Assembly (NCBI GenBank): GCA_022823725.1
Contig: JAJEHL010000004.1
Coordinates: 1 to 64,000 of the forward strand
Reading direction: 5' to 3'
Length of the DNA: 64,000 bases
DNA from: Candidatus Latescibacterota bacterium
GTDB taxonomy: Bacteria > Latescibacterota > UBA2968
Numbering within the stretch: the stretch's first letter is position 1; every line of letters begins with the position of its first letter. The translations under genes were made by a program, and so were the position numbers. Shown one piece after another: positions 60,410 through 64,000 of this stretch. The notes below the pieces were generated by a model, which made no database searches, had not been told where the DNA came from, and was given only the letters and a program-made list of their open reading frames with translations.

Positions 60410-62211
60410 ATGATGAAAACTCGAACATTACTCACTTCAGCATACATGATACCCGTTGTCGGACTGCTCGTGCTGGCTGGCGTCTTTTCCAACGCCCTGG
60501 CAGATTGTCCACCCCCTCCCGGCGTGACGGATCCCCCAGACCCACCTGTGACGGCGCAACAGGTGGCAGACGGCAGTGCCACCCTGAAGGACTTCGCGCG
60601 GATCGCCAGAGATGAGACTAAAAAGGTATCTCTGGAAGCAACAACGAATCGGGGCCGGTGTTTCACCTTGGATGTCTCGTCAGGCAGGAAGGGGGACCCT
60701 GGCGTTCCGGTTCGATCTACACTCTGAAACTGACGCGCTCCGGCAGATTGCTCTCTCACGCGAAGGAGATGGCATTGTCGGGCGGACTCCTCGACCGCGT
60801 GATTTATGCAGAAATGCTTTCTGCGCTGGGTGTTTCCCCAACCGTTTTGGCCGATATGGTTTCTCCCGATTCCGCTACCGTCGCCCGCGCTCAAGAAGCC
60901 GTCTTAGCTACCTTGTCGCAAGAACCAGATGGCGCGTTTGATGCTACCGAACCCGTAGCCGGTGTGCGACCAGGCATACCAGGAGCTTCCGGCCACGCAG
61001 CCGTTTACCTCAGCGGCTTTGGTTCCCCGATAATTCTGGTCGCCGGGTTCGATATGAATTCCTCTCACGTAGCTCAAGAAGTACTCGATTATGGCGACCC
61101 GGCCATTACTGCCAGAGATGTGGTGGACAGAGAAACCCTGAAAGCCTTTGTCACGGAAGCAGGAAATTATTGGGTCGCACTCCGGGGGACGAGCGCCCCC
61201 GACGCCGTATCTAAAGGCAAAATTATCTTCCGGGATTCAAATGGCCCCTGGAGACACGATCCCGTGTACCTCTACGTCCTCGATACAAGAACCAACAACA
61301 TCTTGATCCATGCAGCGTTTCCGGATCGATTTGAGCTTCGGCCTCTGATACCGACTGTCCGAGATGCGGTTACCGGAAAACTCATACTGCCGCAGGTCCT
61401 CGAAGCGGCAAAGAGTGGCCCGGAAGGTGGCTTCGTGGAGTATTACTTCGACGATCCCACCGACGACACCGACAGCGCCGACATCCCCAAGGTGGGCTAC
61501 GCCCGCGAGTTCACCGCTTATGTCATTCAGTCAAACGGAACGACAATCCCGGTCGCCTATATCGTTGGGTCGGGCTATTATGGAAGCGCACCCGTCTCGA
61601 CCGATCCCCGTACAGAAGTAGAAGCCACAGTATCAGGCAGTGCTGTCGAGGGATTGACCGTCGAATTTGCTCGATCCATCGCCGGACAGATAGCCGGCTA
61701 CGCCCATAGTGCCGTCACGGATGCCAATGGCTATTTATCTTTGACCATCTCCAACCCGGACGGGGTAAGTGGTTACTATCAGGCACGCGCTCGCAACGCC
61801 AGTGGCGAAACCGTTGGCCAATGGCACAGCATTCCTCTCAACCAGAATCAACGCCAGGTATTGGAACTGACGCTGGGCGGTGGTATGAAGGTCTTACGCG
61901 TAGAATCGCTATCTGCACTCAAGACAGTGGCACAAGCAAGTGGCCTTGCGCCCAACTTTCCCAACCCTTTCAACAGTGCCACCCTTATTACCTACCACCT
62001 GTCCAGCCCCGGCCCGGTGCAGTTGGTGATCTACAATGTGTTGGGTCAGCCGGTACGCACGCTGGTGGATGAGTCCCAGGCCGCAGGTTCCTACCAGATT
62101 CGGTGGGATGTCCTCGACCAGCGGGGCGTCTCACTGTCAACGGGAATCTATATTGCACGCCTGAGCTATCCCGGTGGGGTACAGACGCAACGACTGCTCT
62201 ACCTCAAGTAG
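60410..62211 (+). CDS. Exported double-cache protein with C-terminal sorting domain; split by a -1 frame change
   Basis: The start ATG (60410) has an AGAGAGGA site and a signal peptide (SAYMIPVVGLLVLAGVFSNALA). The first frame (CPPPPGVTD, SATLKDFARIARDET) ends at TGA 60725, and the next part continues in the -1 frame from about 60691 (GPWRSGSIYTLKLTRSG). Joining at the G5 run 60691-60695 restores one cache domain; a second follows (AGNYWVALRGTSAP, DPVYLYVLDT, GGFVEYYFDDP). Then come Ig-like repeats and an NFPNPFNSATLITY sorting domain ending in LLYLK, as in FCB-type secretion. The joined length is about 600 residues. Either programmed frameshifting, a mutation, or a sequencing error in the homopolymer. 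Probably a surface ligand-binding protein under sigma-54 control. Confidence 0.75.
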
Positions 62212-62251
62212 TGCGCCGGTATCTCATAACCGAGAAAAGGCGTGTAACGCT

Positions 62252-62296
62252 ATGAAGAAAATAATCGTAATGTGTTTGCTGGGATTTTTCACGTAG
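62252..62296 (+). pseudogene. Broken signal-peptide fragment
   Basis: MKKIIVMCLLGFFT followed by TAG. The sequence after the stop (AQAAEN) resembles the cleavage region of a signal peptide, so this is the start of a gene lost to a nonsense codon. It parallels the LLGFFAVAPAQ leader of the next frame. Confidence 0.4.
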
Positions 62297-62331
62297 GCAC
62301 AGGCAGCGGAGAACTGCAATAGGTGGAACAA

Positions 62332-62460
62332 ATGATCAGAAGTATTTTCGTTCTATTTTTACTGGGGTTCTTCGCGGTTGCGCCCGCCCAACTGCCGCCA
62401 GAGATCATGGTGGACAAACACTTGCTTCTGGCAGAACAGCGATTTGAGAAGTGGAGTTAA
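62332..62460 (+). pseudogene. N-terminal remnant of an exported TPR-type protein
   Basis: A 42-codon frame: a signal peptide (SIFVLFLLGFFAVAPAQ) then LPPEIMVDKHLLLAEQRFE, a helix I associate with the start of TPR-containing exported proteins in such genomes, ending at TAA. The repeats themselves are missing. The 220 bases that follow (62461-62684) show no gene. Confidence 0.5.
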
Positions 62461-62684
62461 TCTGTTTTGGTGGAGTATTTAGGACTTGGATCTCAAGCCT
62501 GTGATTGATGCAGTTTGCCTTTCATCACTGGATAGAATCATTCCAGTGCAGGCTCTGATCATCCTCTCATCCTGCAAATCCTGATTCAGACTGTTTTCGC
62601 CTTTCATCGGTGGTTGCTTTTGCCTTTATCTGCGCCCATCTGCGTCCATCCCTGCTAACACCCACAGAGCCTGCACTTGAGGAT

Positions 62685-62983
62685 TTAATCAAGTGGACAT
62701 GTCTGCGGATAGCTTTTCTCCACCACCGGCAACATCACCTTAAACGTCGTCCCTACACCTTGCTCGCTCTCCACAGTAATCTCCCCATCGTGATTGCGAA
62801 CAATGGCGTAAATGATGGATAACCCCAAACCCGTGCCCCGGTCGGCATCTTTTGTCGTAAAAAAGGCTCAAAAAGATGCTGCCGGGTCGTCTCATCCATC
62901 CCTACCCCGTTATCCTCCACCTCGATAACAACCGCATTGTTCTCAGCACACGTTCTGATCTGAATTTGTCCTTCTCTGTCATT
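62685..62983 (-). pseudogene. Histidine-kinase ATPase domain remnant with frameshift
   Basis: The N-terminal part reads [21 protein letters not shown] and, one base out of frame, [19 protein letters not shown] with [11 protein letters not shown] and a stop at 62685. These are the G1, F and G2 boxes of a HATPase domain. The break is at a run of six A on the plus strand (near 62858). The H-box, sensor and N-box are gone. Confidence 0.7.
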
Positions 62984-63099
62984 GGTATATGATACACAAT
63001 ACTGCGCATTCCTACTGCGTGAGTAATATGCAAAATCGAGCTTGATAAATTCGATTTTCAATGTATCTTCATTGTATCTACTACTCAAAGGAGGAAAAT

Positions 63100-63342
63100 A
63101 TGGAAACCCGTGTGCAGAAATGGGGCAATAGTTTAGCCCTGCGTATTCCCAAACCACTCGCTGTCCAGATCGGACTTGAACCCAATTCACCGGTCGAATT
63201 ATCGCTGCGTGGTAAGGAGTTGATCATTGAACCTGTGAAGCCGTCTAACTTGAAATTGGATGATCTTCTATCCCAGGTGACGGAGCACAACTTACACGGT
63301 GAAGTAGATACTGGACCTGCGACAGGCGGTGAAATATGGTGA
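63100..63342 (+). CDS. mazE: MazE-type (AbrB-fold) antitoxin
   Basis: An 80-residue protein beginning METRVQKWGNSLALRIPKPLA, the swapped-hairpin AbrB DNA-binding fold of MazE. AAAGGAGG precedes the ATG. The C-terminal tail (LDDLLSQVTEHNLHGE) would wrap the toxin. It overlaps mazF by 7 bases. Confidence 0.93.
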   Translation: METRVQKWGNSLALRIPKPLAVQIGLEPNSPVELSLRGKELIIEPVKPSNLKLDDLLSQVTEHNLHGEVDTGPATGGEIW

Positions 63343-63695
63343 AGACAGACGAGTATGTCCCCCAGCGTGGCGACGCGGTCTGGATAAACTTCAATCCACA
63401 AGCAGGACATGAGCAAGCCGGACGTCGCCCCGCTGTTGTGCTCTCACCAGGAGCTTATAATGGCAAGACCCATTTGGCAATTCTCTGCCCAATCACCAAT
63501 CAAGTGAAGGGGTATCCTTTTGAGGTCTCCATTCCCACTGGGTTAAACGTGACGGGTGTTATTCTGTCAGATCAGGTCAAGAACATGGATTGGCGGGCGA
63601 GAAATGCAACGCTGATATGTCCTTTGCCTGCGGAGATAGTGGATGCGGTTTTACAAAGAGTCGGAACGCTCTTGGCAAGGGAATCTGAAACGTGA
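63336..63695 (+). CDS. mazF: MazF/PemK-type mRNA interferase toxin
   Basis: A 119-residue toxin: PQRGDAVWINFNPQAGHEQAGRRPAVVLS, CPITNQVKGYPFEV and ILSDQVKNMDWRAR carry the catalytic Arg/Thr region. Overlap with mazE gives coupled translation. Cleaves specific RNA sequences; the motif is unknown here. Confidence 0.94.
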   Translation: MVKTDEYVPQRGDAVWINFNPQAGHEQAGRRPAVVLSPGAYNGKTHLAILCPITNQVKGYPFEVSIPTGLNVTGVILSDQVKNMDWRARNATLICPLPAEIVDAVLQRVGTLLARESET

Positions 63696-63696
63696 G

Positions 63697-63753
63697 GGAA
63701 ATACCACAGATCAATTCTGGCTCAATCTGCAGACGCGCTACGATCTGGAATAG
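63697..63753 (+). pseudogene. C-terminal fragment of a HigA-like antitoxin
   Basis: TTDQFWLNLQTRYDLE followed by TAG: the end of a HigA/VapI-type XRE antitoxin, without its helix-turn-helix. It lies immediately after mazF. Confidence 0.55.
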
Positions 63754-63761
63754 GAAAAAGA

Positions 63762-63893
63762 CGCCTCACACAAGAATTTGGTAGGGGATATTCCATTCAG
63801 GCCCTACGCAACATGCGCCAATTTTACCGAACCTTTTTAAACAACGCAACTATAGTTAAAAGCAACCTCCCCATCCGATTGACGACGTGCTGA
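63762..63893 (+). pseudogene. Fragment of a DUF1016/YhcG-type nuclease
   Basis: RLTQEFGRGYSIQALRNMRQ continuing FYRTFLNNA matches the N-terminal segment of DUF1016 (PDDEXK) proteins, then runs into unrelated residues and a stop at 63891. No start codon or ribosome site. Confidence 0.6.
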
Positions 63894-63958
63894 ACCAGAT
63901 TACGAGTCGTATTTTGAGTGGTTAAATTCGACAAATACCTGAACAGGAGGATTTCTTC

Positions 63959-64000
63959 ATGCGACCTGAACCACTCACCAATTTGAACGATGCCAAGCGT
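63959..64000 (+). CDS. Start of a gene running off the window
   Basis: ACAGGAGGATTTCTTC precedes an ATG opening MRPEPLTNLNDAKR to the window end. Too short to assign. Confidence 0.5.
   Translation, partial: MRPEPLTNLNDAKR

Noticed and set aside
1..64000. CRISPR arrays, rRNA or phage modules
   Set aside because: No regularly spaced direct repeats, ribosomal RNA segments or phage structural genes were seen on reading both strands.

Overview
This window most likely comes from an uncultured bacterium of the FCB superphylum, possibly Latescibacterota- or Poribacteria-like (inference). The clues are many sulfatase-like enzymes, phytanoyl-CoA-dioxygenase-type oxygenases, Asp-box sialidases and polysaccharide lyases, plus a secreted protein ending in an NPFN-type sorting domain. 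I see no rRNA, no convincing tRNA and no CRISPR array.

Layout. 1-604: a cut-off IS200/IS605-type TnpB element with a candidate left end. 601-16361: a sugar- and polysaccharide-degradation region, mostly on the minus strand (PL4 rhamnogalacturonan lyase, sulfatases, alginate lyase fused to a PhyH oxygenase, sialidase, esterase, dehydrogenases, a glycoside-hydrolase-like protein). 16374-39281: an all-minus accessory stretch of single small genes (GNATs, SAM methyltransferases, aminoglycoside-phosphotransferase-like kinases, an MFS exporter, HigBA), interspersed with more degradation genes. Its spacers carry GC-rich palindromes and CTAAC/GTTAG motifs that recall integron attC sites, but no integrase is visible. 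The region is rich in broken genes, at least two of which keep both ends of a gene and have lost the middle. 39466-44982: mixed metabolism, ending with a Gfo/Idh dehydrogenase and ispH. 45406-49019: a translation operon rplM-rpsI-rpsB-tsf-frr. Ahead of it lies a promoter, an 11-codon ORF, a pseudoknot-capable RNA and a strong intrinsic terminator. 49052-56507: housekeeping genes (aroC, an acyl-CoA ligase, mutY, two SDRs). 56521-62211: a large minus-strand regulator and a divergent exported sensor-like protein. 62252-64000: gene remnants, mazEF and the start of another gene.

How parts may work together. The 1080-residue regulator joins two seven-bladed propellers and a Y_Y_Y domain directly to a sigma-54 activator AAA+ domain and a Fis-type helix-turn-helix, with no membrane segment. 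A canonical -24/-12 sigma-54 promoter lies in the divergent intergenic region, with upstream direct repeats that could be its enhancer sites. The downstream gene encodes a secreted double-cache protein that is split by a -1 frame change at a run of five G. This regulator-promoter-target unit and the structured leader before rplM are the two strongest candidates for undescribed biology. The 7005-11808 operon (sialidase, threonine-nucleophile sulfatase homologue, lyase-oxygenase fusion) is the most unusual metabolic unit.
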